NCBI GenBank assembly: GCA_040752975.1
Contig: JBFMHF010000010.1
Coordinates: forward strand, 1 to 64,000
DNA length: 64,000 bases
DNA from: JADLDB01 sp040752975
GTDB lineage: Bacteria; Myxococcota; Myxococcia; Myxococcales; Myxococcaceae
Reading direction: 5' to 3'
Both the position numbers and the translations under genes were made by a program. Positions within the stretch are counted from its first letter, which is position 1. Every line of letters starts with the position of its first letter. The notes under the pieces are model-generated. The model was given only the letters and a program-made list of their open reading frames with translations. It was not told the DNA's origin and did not search any database. Below, one piece after another: positions 1 to 8,999 of the stretch.

Positions 1-145
1 TCGCGGTGCCGCCTTCGCCCGCCTTCGTGTCGGCCTTCTTCGTCTCCGCGGGCGTCTCCACCGAGGGCTCGTCCGGGTGCGCGGGAGGAATCGGAGGGGT
101 GGGGGCGTCGACGGCGAGGAGCAGGACGCAGAGGACACTAAGCAC
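1..145 (-). CDS. Secreted or membrane-anchored protein, N-terminal part only
   Basis: A GTG start overlaps the fliI stop by 8 bases and sits 6 bases after a good GGAGG site, so this gene is translated together with fliI. Only 48 codons lie inside the window. They give a short hydrophobic N-terminus (VLSVLCVLLLAVDA) followed by a Pro/Glu/Lys-rich stretch, which looks like a signal peptide or an N-terminal membrane anchor. The usual neighbour of fliI is fliJ, a cytoplasmic coiled coil, and this product does not look like one. A MotE-like (MgtE-N family) chaperone, which often lies downstream of fliI or fliJ, fits better, but the visible part cannot prove it. Confidence 0.6.
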   Translation of the reverse strand, partial: MLSVLCVLLLAVDAPTPPIPPAHPDEPSVETPAETKKADTKAGEGGTA

Positions 146-1472
146 GGGGGACCTCCCCAGCGGCGCCCAACGCGCGGGACAACTGCTCCAGCGCCTCGGG
201 CAGGGTGAAGTGCTCGTCAGGCCCCTGCTTCAAGAAGCCGTTGAGCGCGTTGATGCACTTGAGGGCATGGTCGAGCCTGGGGTTGGTGCCGTGCACGTAG
301 GCGCCGACCTCCACCAGGTCCGCCGACTCGCGGTAGGTGGCCAGCACGTCGCGCGCGGCGCGGGCCAGCTCCAGGTGCTGGGGCGTGGCCACGTCGCTCA
401 TCACACGGCTCACCGACTGCAACACGTCGATGGCGGGGAAGTGGCCGGCCCCCGCCAGCCGCCGCGACAGCACCACGTGCCCGTCGAGGATCGCCTTGGC
501 CGCGTCCACCACCGGATCGGTCAAGTCGTCGCCTTCGGCCAGCACCGTGTAGAGCGCGGTGATGCTGCCGGGGCCTTCGTCGTTGCCCGCGCGCTCCACC
601 AGCCGCGGCATCATCGCGAACACCGACGGTGGGTAGCCTTTCGAGGTGGGCGGCTCGCCGGCGGCCAGGCCGATCTCCCGCTGCGCCATGCACACCCGCG
701 AGAGCGAGTCCACCAGCAGCAGCACCTTCTGGCCCTTCGCCCGGAAGTGCTCGGCCACGCTGGTGGCCGCCATCGCCGCGCGCACCCGCACCAGCGGCGG
801 CTCGTCGGCGGTGGCCACCACCACCACGGCGCGGGCCAGGCCGTCACCCAGGTCGCGCTCGACGAACTCCCGCACCTCGCGGCCGCGCTCGCCCACCAGC
901 GCGACGACGATGACGTCCGCGCTCGCGTGCCGCGCCACCATGCCCAGCATCACGCTCTTGCCCACGCCGGGGCCGGCCAGCACGCCGAGGCGCTGCCCCT
1001 CACCCACGGTGAGCAGCGTGTCGAGGGACTTGAGGCCCAGGCCCAGCGGCTGGCTGATGCGCCGGCGCCGCATCGCCGGAGGTGGACGGCCGTTGAGCGC
1101 CGCCCGCGCCTCGAGGCGCGGCGCCAGGGAGCCGTCGATGGGCCGCATTCCGGCGTCCACCACCCGTCCCAGCAGGGCCTCGCCCACCGGCACCTCCGCG
1201 GCGCTGTCCCGGGGAATGACGGGGCAGCCCTCGCAGATGCCCTGCATCTCTCCGAAGGGCATCAACAGCGCCGTGGCGCCGGAGAAGCCCACCACCTCGG
1301 CGGGCACCCGCCGCTCGCCGTCCACCTTGATCTCGCACGACGTCCCCACGGGCACCCGGGGCAGCGTGGCTTCCACCACCAGGCCCGTGGCGCGCAGCAC
1401 CCGGCCCTGCAGCGGCAACGGTTCGGCGCGCTTCAACGCCGCGGCCAGGCGCTCCAGCGGCACGAGGCTCAC
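138..1472 (-). CDS. fliI: Flagellum-specific export ATPase FliI
   Basis: FliI is the cytoplasmic hexameric ATPase of the flagellar type III export apparatus; it works with FliH and FliJ to feed substrates to FlhA/FlhB. The 444 residues match the usual length. Visible motifs are the Walker A loop GPGVGKS (about 167-173), the family signature GERGREV with its catalytic-type Glu at about 195, the Walker B segment LLLVDSLSR, and the AQREIGLAAGEPPTSKGYPP block typical of FliI and type III ATPases. Translation starts at a GTG overlapping the fliH stop (GTGA). It lies in the fliH-fliI pair at the distal end of the flgB-led operon. Separation from ATP synthase beta subunits rests on the FliI-type N-terminal domain and the context. 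Confidence 0.97.
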   Translation of the reverse strand: MSLVPLERLAAALKRAEPLPLQGRVLRATGLVVEATLPRVPVGTSCEIKVDGERRVPAEVVGFSGATALLMPFGEMQGICEGCPVIPRDSAAEVPVGEALLGRVVDAGMRPIDGSLAPRLEARAALNGRPPPAMRRRRISQPLGLGLKSLDTLLTVGEGQRLGVLAGPGVGKSVMLGMVARHASADVIVVALVGERGREVREFVERDLGDGLARAVVVVATADEPPLVRVRAAMAATSVAEHFRAKGQKVLLLVDSLSRVCMAQREIGLAAGEPPTSKGYPPSVFAMMPRLVERAGNDEGPGSITALYTVLAEGDDLTDPVVDAAKAILDGHVVLSRRLAGAGHFPAIDVLQSVSRVMSDVATPQHLELARAARDVLATYRESADLVEVGAYVHGTNPRLDHALKCINALNGFLKQGPDEHFTLPEALEQLSRALGAAGEVPRA

Positions 1473-2203
1473 GGCTCCTCCTCCGACAGCGTGCGCTCCA
1501 CGCTTCGCTTGAGCTCGTCGAGCCGGGTGGTCAGCCGCCCGTCGACGGTGGCCTGCTCGGACTCGATGAGGCAGTCACCCGGCGCGAGGGACGCGTCGGC
1601 CACAACCTCCACCTGCATGAGGGAGAGCCCCAGCCGCTGCCGGCCCTCCGAAGAATCCACCCGCTCCACGTCGTCGGGGTGCAGCTTGATGACGAGCCGC
1701 CGCGCGTCGCCCAGGCGGCGAACGGCGCTGCGTACCAGGGAGAAGAGCGCCTCGGGGCTCGAGGAGAGCTCCTGTTCGAGGATTCGCCGCGCCACCTGGA
1801 AGCCGATCTCCAGGGCGTCGGCCCGCGCCTGGTCCGCGAGGCGTGACGCCTCCAGCCTCAGCCGCTCCACCGCGCCGGCGATTCGCTTCGCCGCGTCGGC
1901 CGCGAACGGGCCAGGCACCGACGGCGGGGGCCCCATCATCCCCGCCAGCATCGACGGCGGCGGCATCGACGGCGAGGGCGACGGCGGGGGCGACGGCGTC
2001 TCGGGCAGGGGCGCGCTCCCGGCTTCCGGTGCGGGCGGCGTGGGCGGTGGTCGCGGCACGGGACTCAAGCTGGAGCGCAGCGGCACCACCGGCGCGCTGG
2101 ACCGCGGGCTGGACAGGCGCGCGAAGGCCACCGGCGAAGGTTGCGCCTCTCTCGCCTTCTCCTCGAGGAAGTGCGGCGGGCGGACGGTGTTCTCACGGGA
2201 CAC
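1469..2203 (-). CDS. fliH: Flagellar export ATPase regulator FliH
   Basis: FliH is the peripheral stalk-like partner of FliI; it links the ATPase to the switch (FliN) and FlhA. The product has 244 residues. The first 100 or so are a Pro/Ser-rich low-complexity segment with repeated PPPS-type runs. From about residue 100 a helical region rich in Ala, Arg and Glu precedes a C-terminal FliH/V-ATPase E-like domain (LVIKLHPDDVERV, GDCLIESEQATVDGRL). The start is a GTG preceded by GAGGAG. It sits between fliG and fliI, which fixes the identity more firmly than the divergent N-terminus does. Confidence 0.9.
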   Translation of the reverse strand: MSRENTVRPPHFLEEKAREAQPSPVAFARLSSPRSSAPVVPLRSSLSPVPRPPPTPPAPEAGSAPLPETPSPPPSPSPSMPPPSMLAGMMGPPPSVPGPFAADAAKRIAGAVERLRLEASRLADQARADALEIGFQVARRILEQELSSSPEALFSLVRSAVRRLGDARRLVIKLHPDDVERVDSSEGRQRLGLSLMQVEVVADASLAPGDCLIESEQATVDGRLTTRLDELKRSVERTLSEEEP

Positions 2204-2213
2204 GGCGCGCTCC

Positions 2214-3248
2214 TCACACCAGCTTGTCGGTGGCGCGGATGATGGTGATCTTCCCCTTCTCGGCGAGCTCCATCGCCAGGCGCGTCATCGACTGCTGCGC
2301 CTGCTCCACGACGGACAGCTTCACGGGCCCCATCGCGGCGATGTCGTCCTGCAGCATCTGCGCGGCGCGGGTGGACATGTTCTTGAACAGCTTGGCGCGC
2401 AGCTCCTCCGACGCGCCCTTCAAGGCCAGCGGCAGCTGGTTGGGATCCGCGTCCTTGAGCAGCGTCTGGATGTCGCGGTCCGTGAGGCGCGTGAGGTCGT
2501 CGAAGGTGAAGAGCTTGGCGCGGAGGTCGGCCGCCAGGTTGGGGTCGTCCTTCTCGATGGCGCCGATGACCTCGGCCTGCTGCGCGGCGGACGCGCGCCG
2601 CAGCACCTCCAGGGCCGCGCCCTTTCCGTCCACCCGGCGCATCCCTTCCGCCACCACCGCCTGCAGCTCGCTGGTGAGGGCGCTGCGCACCTCGCGCAGC
2701 ACCTCGGGGGCCACCGACTCCACCGTGGCCATGCGTCGCACGATGGCCGGGCGGAGCGGCTCGGGCACGTGGGCCATCACCGACGCCGCCTTCTCTGGCG
2801 TCATGGCCGACAGCACCAGGGCCACCGTCTGCGGCTGCTCGCGGGCCAGCACCATCGCCAGCGCCTCCGGATCCGCCTCGGTGATGGGGCCCAGCACCTC
2901 GTCGGGCGGCGGCGGCGCGGCCACTCCGTCGAAGGCGCGCCGGGCCACCTCGGCGCCCAGCGCGCTCTCGGCCACCTCGCGCAGCACCTCGTCGCCCGAC
3001 ACCAGGTCGCCGGTGAGGCCCTGCATGCCCTCGATGAAGGACTTGAGCGCGTCCATCACCGTGGCGGCGCCCGTGCGCTTGAGCTCCTTTGCGCCCGACG
3101 CCACCCGCCGCACCTCGTCCTCGTCCAGCAGGCGGAAGACCTGCGTGGCCACCTCCGGGCCGAGGCTCAAGAGGACCGCCGCCGCGCGCACCGAGCCGGT
3201 CGCCGCCTTGCCGTCCGCCGCCGCTGGAGTCGTACTGCCGTCAGCCAT
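2214..3248 (-). CDS. fliG: Flagellar motor switch protein FliG
   Basis: FliG forms the rotor ring on the MS ring and provides the charged face that contacts the stator. The product has 344 residues, the family length. The middle domain carries EQPQT (137-141), a one-residue variant of the EHPQT motif used for FliM contact. The C-terminal domain has the expected charged helix (FDDLTRLTDRDIQTLLKD) and ends with KGKITI. The ATG follows GAGGTGACACC, a good ribosome site. It is read between fliF and fliH with very short spacers. An additional non-motility FliG paralog is unlikely because the flanking genes are standard basal-body genes. Confidence 0.97.
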   Translation of the reverse strand: MADGSTTPAAADGKAATGSVRAAAVLLSLGPEVATQVFRLLDEDEVRRVASGAKELKRTGAATVMDALKSFIEGMQGLTGDLVSGDEVLREVAESALGAEVARRAFDGVAAPPPPDEVLGPITEADPEALAMVLAREQPQTVALVLSAMTPEKAASVMAHVPEPLRPAIVRRMATVESVAPEVLREVRSALTSELQAVVAEGMRRVDGKGAALEVLRRASAAQQAEVIGAIEKDDPNLAADLRAKLFTFDDLTRLTDRDIQTLLKDADPNQLPLALKGASEELRAKLFKNMSTRAAQMLQDDIAAMGPVKLSVVEQAQQSMTRLAMELAEKGKITIIRATDKLV

Positions 3249-3252
3249 GGTG

Positions 3253-4845
3253 TCACCTCGCCTGGGGTGCTTCGACGCTGAGCCAGGCGCGCAGCAGGTG
3301 CGCCGCCCTCACCGGATCGGCCTTCGCCAGCTCGCGCGCCTTCTCGCGGAAGTTCTCGGTGGCGTCGGGCAGCGGCCTGGGCGCGGGCTGCGGCGGGAGC
3401 GCCTCCTGGGCCTTCGCCTGGCCCTCGATGACGGAGGCGGCCGGCGCCTCCAGCTCGGCCACCCGCGCCCCGGGGCGCAGCACCAGGTCCTTCACCGGCG
3501 CCTGCTTGCGCCGCGTGAGGAGCACCACGGCCAGCAGCACGAGGAGCGCCACGCCGCCGCCCACGGCGGGCCACAGCCAGGCGGGCCTCGCGTCGAGCGC
3601 CACCGGCGCCGCCACCGGCTCCTCGGCCGAGTGGGAGAAGACGGCCGAGCTGATCTCCAGCTTGTCGCCGCGCGCCTCGTCGAAGCCCACCGCGCGCCGC
3701 ACCAGTTCGCCCAGGCGCTGCACCTCGGCGTCCGGCCGGGGCTTGCCGTCGGCGCCGTCCAACAGCACCGCCACCGAGAGGCGCGTCAGCCGGGGCGCCT
3801 TCACCACGGTGCGGGTGGTGGTGCGGCTCACCTCGTAGTTGCGCGTCTCCTCGGTGTTGGTGGAGCTGGACTTCGACACCGTCCCGGGTTGCTCCTGCGC
3901 CGGCGGGGTGAGGGGTTGGTTGGCGGCCGCGCCCACCACGCCCTGGCGCTTCTGCGAGTCCTGGTTCTGGTTCTGCGCGACGGTGCGTTCGCTCTTGAGC
4001 ACCGCGCCGTCGGGGTCGAAGGCGTCGTTGGTGGACGTCACTTCGGCGCTGTCCACGTCAGCCGTCACCCGCGCCACCACCTGGCCCGCGCCCACCACCG
4101 GCTCGAGCAGCGACACCACCCGCTGCTCGAGGTCGCGCTCGAGCTTCTTCTGGTAGCCCTGCACGTCGGTGCCCCAGCGCTCTTCGGCCGACAGCACCGC
4201 CCCGCGCCCGTCGACGATGGTGACGCCGTCCGGCGGCAGGCCGGGGACCGCCGAGGCGACCAGGTGTCGGATGCCGGCGAGCTCCCGGTCGGCCAGGGCG
4301 TGGCCCGGCTGCAGGTTCACCATCACCGCCGCCGAGGCCGGGCGATCCTCCCCGCGGAAGACGCCCTTCTCTGCCAGCACCAGGTGCACCCGGGCCGAGC
4401 GGACGCCCGCGATGCGGCCGATGGTGCGCGCCAGCTCCCCCTCGGTGGCGCGGCGCAGGTTCACCTTCTGGGTGAACTCCGAGACGCCGAAGTCGCCCTT
4501 GTCGAACAGCTCGAAGCCGTTGCCGCCGGCGCGAGGCAGGCCCTCGGACGCGAGCAACAGGCGCACCTCGTACACCTTCGCCGCCGGCACCGAGAGCGCC
4601 GAGCCGCCGGCCTCGAAGCGGTGCGGCACGCCCGCGGACTTGAGCCTCGCGGCGATCTCCGTGGAGTCCTCGGTGGAGAGGTTGGTGTACGCGTACTGAT
4701 ACTCGCCGGCGCTCCCCAGCGTGGCCACCGCCGCCACCAGCCCCACCACGGCGAGGAGGCCCAGGCCCAGCGCCACCTTGAGGCCGGTGGACAGCGCGGC
4801 CAGCTTCCTGGGGAGCTCGGCGAGCTGTTTCTGCAGGGGTTCCAT
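3253..4845 (-). CDS. fliF: Flagellar MS-ring protein FliF
   Basis: FliF builds the MS ring in the inner membrane, the base of the rod and the housing of the export gate. The product has 530 residues with the expected layout: a first membrane helix at about 22-42, two ring-building (YscJ/FliF-like) domains containing EYQYAYTNLSTEDS and the ARVHLVLAEKGVFR block, a Gln/Asn-rich loop near 290-330, a second membrane helix near 425-447, and a C-terminal tail that binds FliG. The ATG is preceded by GGAGGCTCCC. Its place directly ahead of fliG is standard. Confidence 0.97.
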   Translation of the reverse strand: MEPLQKQLAELPRKLAALSTGLKVALGLGLLAVVGLVAAVATLGSAGEYQYAYTNLSTEDSTEIAARLKSAGVPHRFEAGGSALSVPAAKVYEVRLLLASEGLPRAGGNGFELFDKGDFGVSEFTQKVNLRRATEGELARTIGRIAGVRSARVHLVLAEKGVFRGEDRPASAAVMVNLQPGHALADRELAGIRHLVASAVPGLPPDGVTIVDGRGAVLSAEERWGTDVQGYQKKLERDLEQRVVSLLEPVVGAGQVVARVTADVDSAEVTSTNDAFDPDGAVLKSERTVAQNQNQDSQKRQGVVGAAANQPLTPPAQEQPGTVSKSSSTNTEETRNYEVSRTTTRTVVKAPRLTRLSVAVLLDGADGKPRPDAEVQRLGELVRRAVGFDEARGDKLEISSAVFSHSAEEPVAAPVALDARPAWLWPAVGGGVALLVLLAVVLLTRRKQAPVKDLVLRPGARVAELEAPAASVIEGQAKAQEALPPQPAPRPLPDATENFREKARELAKADPVRAAHLLRAWLSVEAPQAR

Positions 4846-4864
4846 GGGAGCCTCCGGCCTCGCG

Positions 4865-5164
4865 CTACACGCTCATCCGCATGATCTCGTGGTACGCGTC
4901 GACCACCTTGTTGCGCACCCTGGCGGCCACGCGCATCGCGATGTCCGCCTTCTCCAGCGCGATGGACAGCTCGTGCAGGTTGCCTCCGCCCAGCGCCGCC
5001 TTCGCGGACTCGAAGTCCGCTTCCACCTGGGCGCGCTCCACTCCCGCGAGGGCACCGGAGAGCGCTTCGCCGAAGTCGGCCGCCCCTGACGCCTCGGGGC
5101 GCGCGACGTCGCGGGGACCTTCCACCTGCGGCGCTTCGACGGTGTTGACAGAGACGGTCCGCAT
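4865..5164 (-). CDS. fliE: Flagellar MS-ring/rod adaptor FliE
   Basis: FliE connects the MS ring to the proximal rod (FlgB). The 99-residue product matches the family, with a variable N-terminus, the core GEALSGALAGVERAQVEA and the conserved C-terminal helix IAMRVAARVRNKVVDAYHEIMRM. A GTG at 5173 overlaps the flgC stop, but the ATG at 5164 is 8 bases after GAGG and is the better start. The order flgB-flgC-fliE-fliF is the canonical one. Confidence 0.93.
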   Translation of the reverse strand: MRTVSVNTVEAPQVEGPRDVARPEASGAADFGEALSGALAGVERAQVEADFESAKAALGGGNLHELSIALEKADIAMRVAARVRNKVVDAYHEIMRMSV

Positions 5165-5169
5165 GCGCG

Positions 5170-5592
5170 TCACCTCGTGATGTCCAGGGCGCGCTGCGCC
5201 ATGGTCTTGAGCGTGTCCACCGCGGTGGCGTTGGCCTCGTAGGCGCGCGACGCGGACATCAGGTTCACCACCTCGTGTATGGGGTTGACGTTGGGCAGGG
5301 TGACGTAGCCCTGGGCGTCGGCGTCCGGGTGGCTGGGCAGGTACACGCGCCGGCCGGGCCCCTCGTCCTTCTGCAGCTCCTCCACCTTCACCGCGGCGGG
5401 TCCGGCGCCGTCGAGACCGCCGCTGCCCTCGAGGGGCTCGGCGGAGAAGACGGGGTCGATCCGCTGGTAGAGCTCGCCGTCAGGCCCGCGCGTCGAGTCT
5501 GCGTTCGCCAGGTTGGACGACGCCGCGTTGACGCGCGTGCGCTCGGCGGACAGCCCGGACGCGCTGATCTTCAGGGCGGACAGGAAGTCCAT
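5170..5592 (-). CDS. flgC: Flagellar proximal rod protein FlgC
   Basis: FlgC is a subunit of the periplasmic proximal rod. The product has 140 residues, as in other species. The N-terminal rod signature SASGLSAERTRVNAASSNLANADSTR and the C-terminal VNLMSASRAYEANATAVDTLKTMAQRALDI heptad region are both present. Internal segments include GYVTLPNVNPIHEVV, typical of FlgC. It lies 13 bases after flgB and overlaps the fliE start region. Confidence 0.96.
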   Translation of the reverse strand: MDFLSALKISASGLSAERTRVNAASSNLANADSTRGPDGELYQRIDPVFSAEPLEGSGGLDGAGPAAVKVEELQKDEGPGRRVYLPSHPDADAQGYVTLPNVNPIHEVVNLMSASRAYEANATAVDTLKTMAQRALDITR

Positions 5593-5605
5593 GGGTGCGT
5601 CTCCT

Positions 5606-5974
5606 TCAGCCGATGCCGTCGTTGGCGACGTACTTGAGGATGGCCAGCTTCTTCCCGATGGCCCTCGACGCGGCGCCGTACTGCAGGCCGTTCTCCGCCA
5701 TGGCCACCATGGTGCGATCGAGGTCCACCGAGTTTTCGTCGATGCCGGCGAGGGCGCTCTCCACCTCGTGGGTGGCCGCGCGCACCGCGTCGCTCCGCCC
5801 CGCGCTCCCGTCGGCCGCGAGCACGCCCGCCATCGCGCGGTCGAAGTCGACGTCCTTCTCCTTGAAGCCCGGCGTGTCGATGTTGGCGGCGTTGGACGCC
5901 AGCACGTTCTGCCGCTCGAGCCGCACGTCCAGGGCGCGCTGCAGGAGCGTCATGGCGTTGTCGAAGAGCTTCAT
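5606..5974 (-). CDS. flgB: Flagellar proximal rod protein FlgB
   Basis: FlgB forms the first layer of the proximal rod. The 122-residue product has the FlgB N-terminus (LFDNAMTLLQRALDVRLERQNVLASNAANIDTPGFK) and the VDLDRTMVAMAENGLQYGAASR block that precedes the C-terminal helix. It follows a secreted TPR gene by 37 bases and begins the classical basal-body order. Confidence 0.95.
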   Translation of the reverse strand: MKLFDNAMTLLQRALDVRLERQNVLASNAANIDTPGFKEKDVDFDRAMAGVLAADGSAGRSDAVRAATHEVESALAGIDENSVDLDRTMVAMAENGLQYGAASRAIGKKLAILKYVANDGIG

Positions 5975-6011
5975 GCGGCTGACGCTGTGCGAGGACCGTG
6001 CCGCCGCTTCG

Positions 6012-7358
6012 TCAAGGCTTCGCCGATTCGGCCGGCGGCGCTTTGACGGCCTGCGCGCCCAGGACGGCGGCGGCGCGCGAGCGGCTCGCGGTGGCCAGCG
6101 CGTCGGCCACCTCGAGGGCTGCTGCGGCGTCGTCCAGCACCTGCGCCATCTTCTGCTGCAGCGCCACGGTGCGCGTGTCGGGCGGGGGGGCCGCCGGGGC
6201 TTTGACGCGCAGCGAGCGCCCGAGGCGCACCTTCGCGTACTCCTTCACCACGGCGGCGCGGTGGCGATCGCCCGCGGCCTCGTACAGCGCCGCGACGCGC
6301 GTGAGGTGCTCTGCCAGGTGCGACGACGGCACGGCGGGTGTCGCGGTGGCCAGCACGTTGGCGGCGAAGGAGGGCGCGCCCATCGCCGCGGCCACGTCCG
6401 ACGCCGCGCGCAGCAGCAGCGGATCGGTCGAGGCGCCCAGCTCTTTCTCCTGCGCCACGAAGAGCTCCAGCCCCAGGGCCTGCACCTGCGCGTCCTCGTC
6501 GCGCAGCGCGGCCAGGGCCACCCCGACGCACACGCGCGGCCAGGCCGGGCACACCGGAGGGCGCTCGCGGTCCATCATGCGCTTTTGCAGCGCCACCGCG
6601 GCCCGGCGGTCGTCCCCCTGCAGGGTGAGGGTCCGCGCCAGGCGCAGGTCCACCTCGGTGGCCAGCGGCTCGGGCAGGCGGGCGCTGTCGAAGACGAACT
6701 CCTCACGGGCGCAGCCGGCCAATTCGCACAGGCGCATCGCCGCCAGTCGGCCCCACAGGTCCTTCCGGCCCGCGGCCTGGTAGCTGGCCAGCGCCCCCAG
6801 CACGTCACCCTTCGCCAGGGCGATGTCGCCCAGGCGCAGCGCCGCGAAGTCCCCGTTGCCGTGCTGCAACGCCGTGCGCAGGAGCGGCACTGCGTCGTCC
6901 GCTTTCCCCTTCGCCAGCAGGCACTCGGCCTGTCCTTCCGGCGTGGTGCCCGGGCAGGGGCCGCCCAGCTGGAAGCGCTCCGGCGGGTAGTGCCACGAGG
7001 CGCCCAGCGACAGCGCGTCGTCCCGCGGGAGCCCGCGCGGCGCCGACACCGCCAACTCCTTGCCCTTCTTGCCGTCGGCCAGCGCCGCCTCCACCCGGCC
7101 GGTGCGGCAGCGCAACACCACCAACCCGTTGCGCACCTCCACCGCGGGGCAGAGGCGCGACGCCTTGACCGCGCGCGCGACGTCGGCGGCGCGCGGCGTG
7201 GTGAGGCGCACCTCGCGGGCCCAGACGTCGACGACGACGGAAGACGGAGCGGCCGGCAGCGGCAGCCGCTCCAGCACATCGGTGGACACGACGAGCGCGC
7301 TTTCGGGCCCGGCGGGCTGCGCGGAGAGCACCAGCAGGCTGAGGAGCCACACACTCAC
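6012..7358 (-). CDS. Exported TPR-like protein in the basal-body operon
   Basis: This 448-residue protein has an N-terminal signal peptide (VWLLSLLVLSAQPAGP) followed by a beta-rich segment with two nearby cysteines (RLCPAVEV, LVVLRCR). From about residue 120 it has helical repeats of TPR type (AECLLAKGKADDAVPLLRTAL, GDIALAKGDVLGALASYQAAG, LARTLTLQGDDRRAAVALQ). Translation starts at GTG with no strong ribosome site. It lies between the sigma-54 activator and flgB in one transcript, which suggests a periplasmic role in assembly or stabilisation of the flagellum. That role is inferred from position; no named flagellar family is recognisable. Confidence 0.8.
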   Translation of the reverse strand: MSVWLLSLLVLSAQPAGPESALVVSTDVLERLPLPAAPSSVVVDVWAREVRLTTPRAADVARAVKASRLCPAVEVRNGLVVLRCRTGRVEAALADGKKGKELAVSAPRGLPRDDALSLGASWHYPPERFQLGGPCPGTTPEGQAECLLAKGKADDAVPLLRTALQHGNGDFAALRLGDIALAKGDVLGALASYQAAGRKDLWGRLAAMRLCELAGCAREEFVFDSARLPEPLATEVDLRLARTLTLQGDDRRAAVALQKRMMDRERPPVCPAWPRVCVGVALAALRDEDAQVQALGLELFVAQEKELGASTDPLLLRAASDVAAAMGAPSFAANVLATATPAVPSSHLAEHLTRVAALYEAAGDRHRAAVVKEYAKVRLGRSLRVKAPAAPPPDTRTVALQQKMAQVLDDAAAALEVADALATASRSRAAAVLGAQAVKAPPAESAKP

Positions 7359-7389
7359 TCACGTCACCGGCTGCAACCAGCGTTCCGCG

Positions 7390-8679
<1,290 letters not shown>

Positions 8680-8729
8680 CGTTCCCTCCGCGTGCGCAGG
8701 TGCCCCCCGAGCGCACGGCTGCGTCACTC

Positions 8730-8745
8730 AGCAAGCTGCCTGCCA
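8730..8745 (-). promoter_or_regulatory. Sigma-54 (-24/-12) promoter of the activator-flgB-fliI operon
   Basis: Read on the minus strand the site is TGGCAGGCAGCTTGCT, with GG and GC dinucleotides 12 bases apart as sigma-54 requires. It predicts a start near 8720 and a 40-base leader to the ATG at 8679. Confidence 0.85.
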
Positions 8746-8757
8746 ACGCGCCAGGGC

Positions 8758-8787
8758 GGTGACAGCTCTCTCTGTCACCGGGGTGAC
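8758..8787. promoter_or_regulatory. Cluster of GGTGAC/GTCACC half-sites, candidate enhancer (UAS)
   Basis: Three half-sites alternate in orientation: GGTGAC at 8758-8763, GTCACC at 8774-8779 and GGTGAC at 8782-8787. The last two form GTCACCGGGGTGAC, a GTCA-N6-TGAC palindrome like the FleQ box. The first two form an 8-bp inverted repeat with a 6-base spacer. The cluster begins 14 bp upstream of the -24 element of the minus-strand promoter. Within the same 320-base divergent spacer there is a further inverted repeat GGGTGC-GATT-GCACCC (8812-8827) and a GTCA-N4-TGAC site (8905-8916). Binding by the adjacent activator is inferred. Confidence 0.6.
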
Positions 8788-8970
8788 GACGGGTCGCGCG
8801 CATCCGCATCGGGGTGCGATTGCACCCGGGTCGATTTCAGTGGCGGCAGATCGACCGGGCGATCGCGAGTCGATCGGCCCGACTGCGCAATTTTCCCCGT
8901 GGCGGTCAGCGGTGACTCGTGAGGGTCCGTTCACCCGGGAGGAATCCACCCGGTGCGTCAGCGCGCTGGC

Positions 8971-8986
8971 AGGCAGCGGGTTTGCA
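8971..8986 (+). promoter_or_regulatory. Candidate sigma-54 promoter of the kinase-flgF-flgL operon
   Basis: The sequence AGGCAGCGGGTTTGCA has GG and GC exactly 12 bases apart and a perfect TTGCA; the -24 box is imperfect. Its GGCAGGCAGC core (8969-8978) is shared with the divergent promoter at 8730-8745. The predicted start near 8997 falls very close to the GTG at 9000, so either the leader is extremely short or translation begins downstream. Confidence 0.6.
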
Positions 8987-8999
8987 CAGGGGCGGCGGC

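Noticed and set aside
6..3281. A plus-strand open frame of over 1000 codons opposite fliI-fliG
   Set aside because: High GC keeps antisense frames open. The product is His/Arg/Gln-rich low-complexity sequence with no motif, and the minus strand encodes clear flagellar proteins.
8680..8727. An upstream start (8727) for the sigma-54 activator
   Set aside because: It would begin upstream of the predicted transcript start at about 8720, while the ATG at 8679 has an excellent ribosome site.
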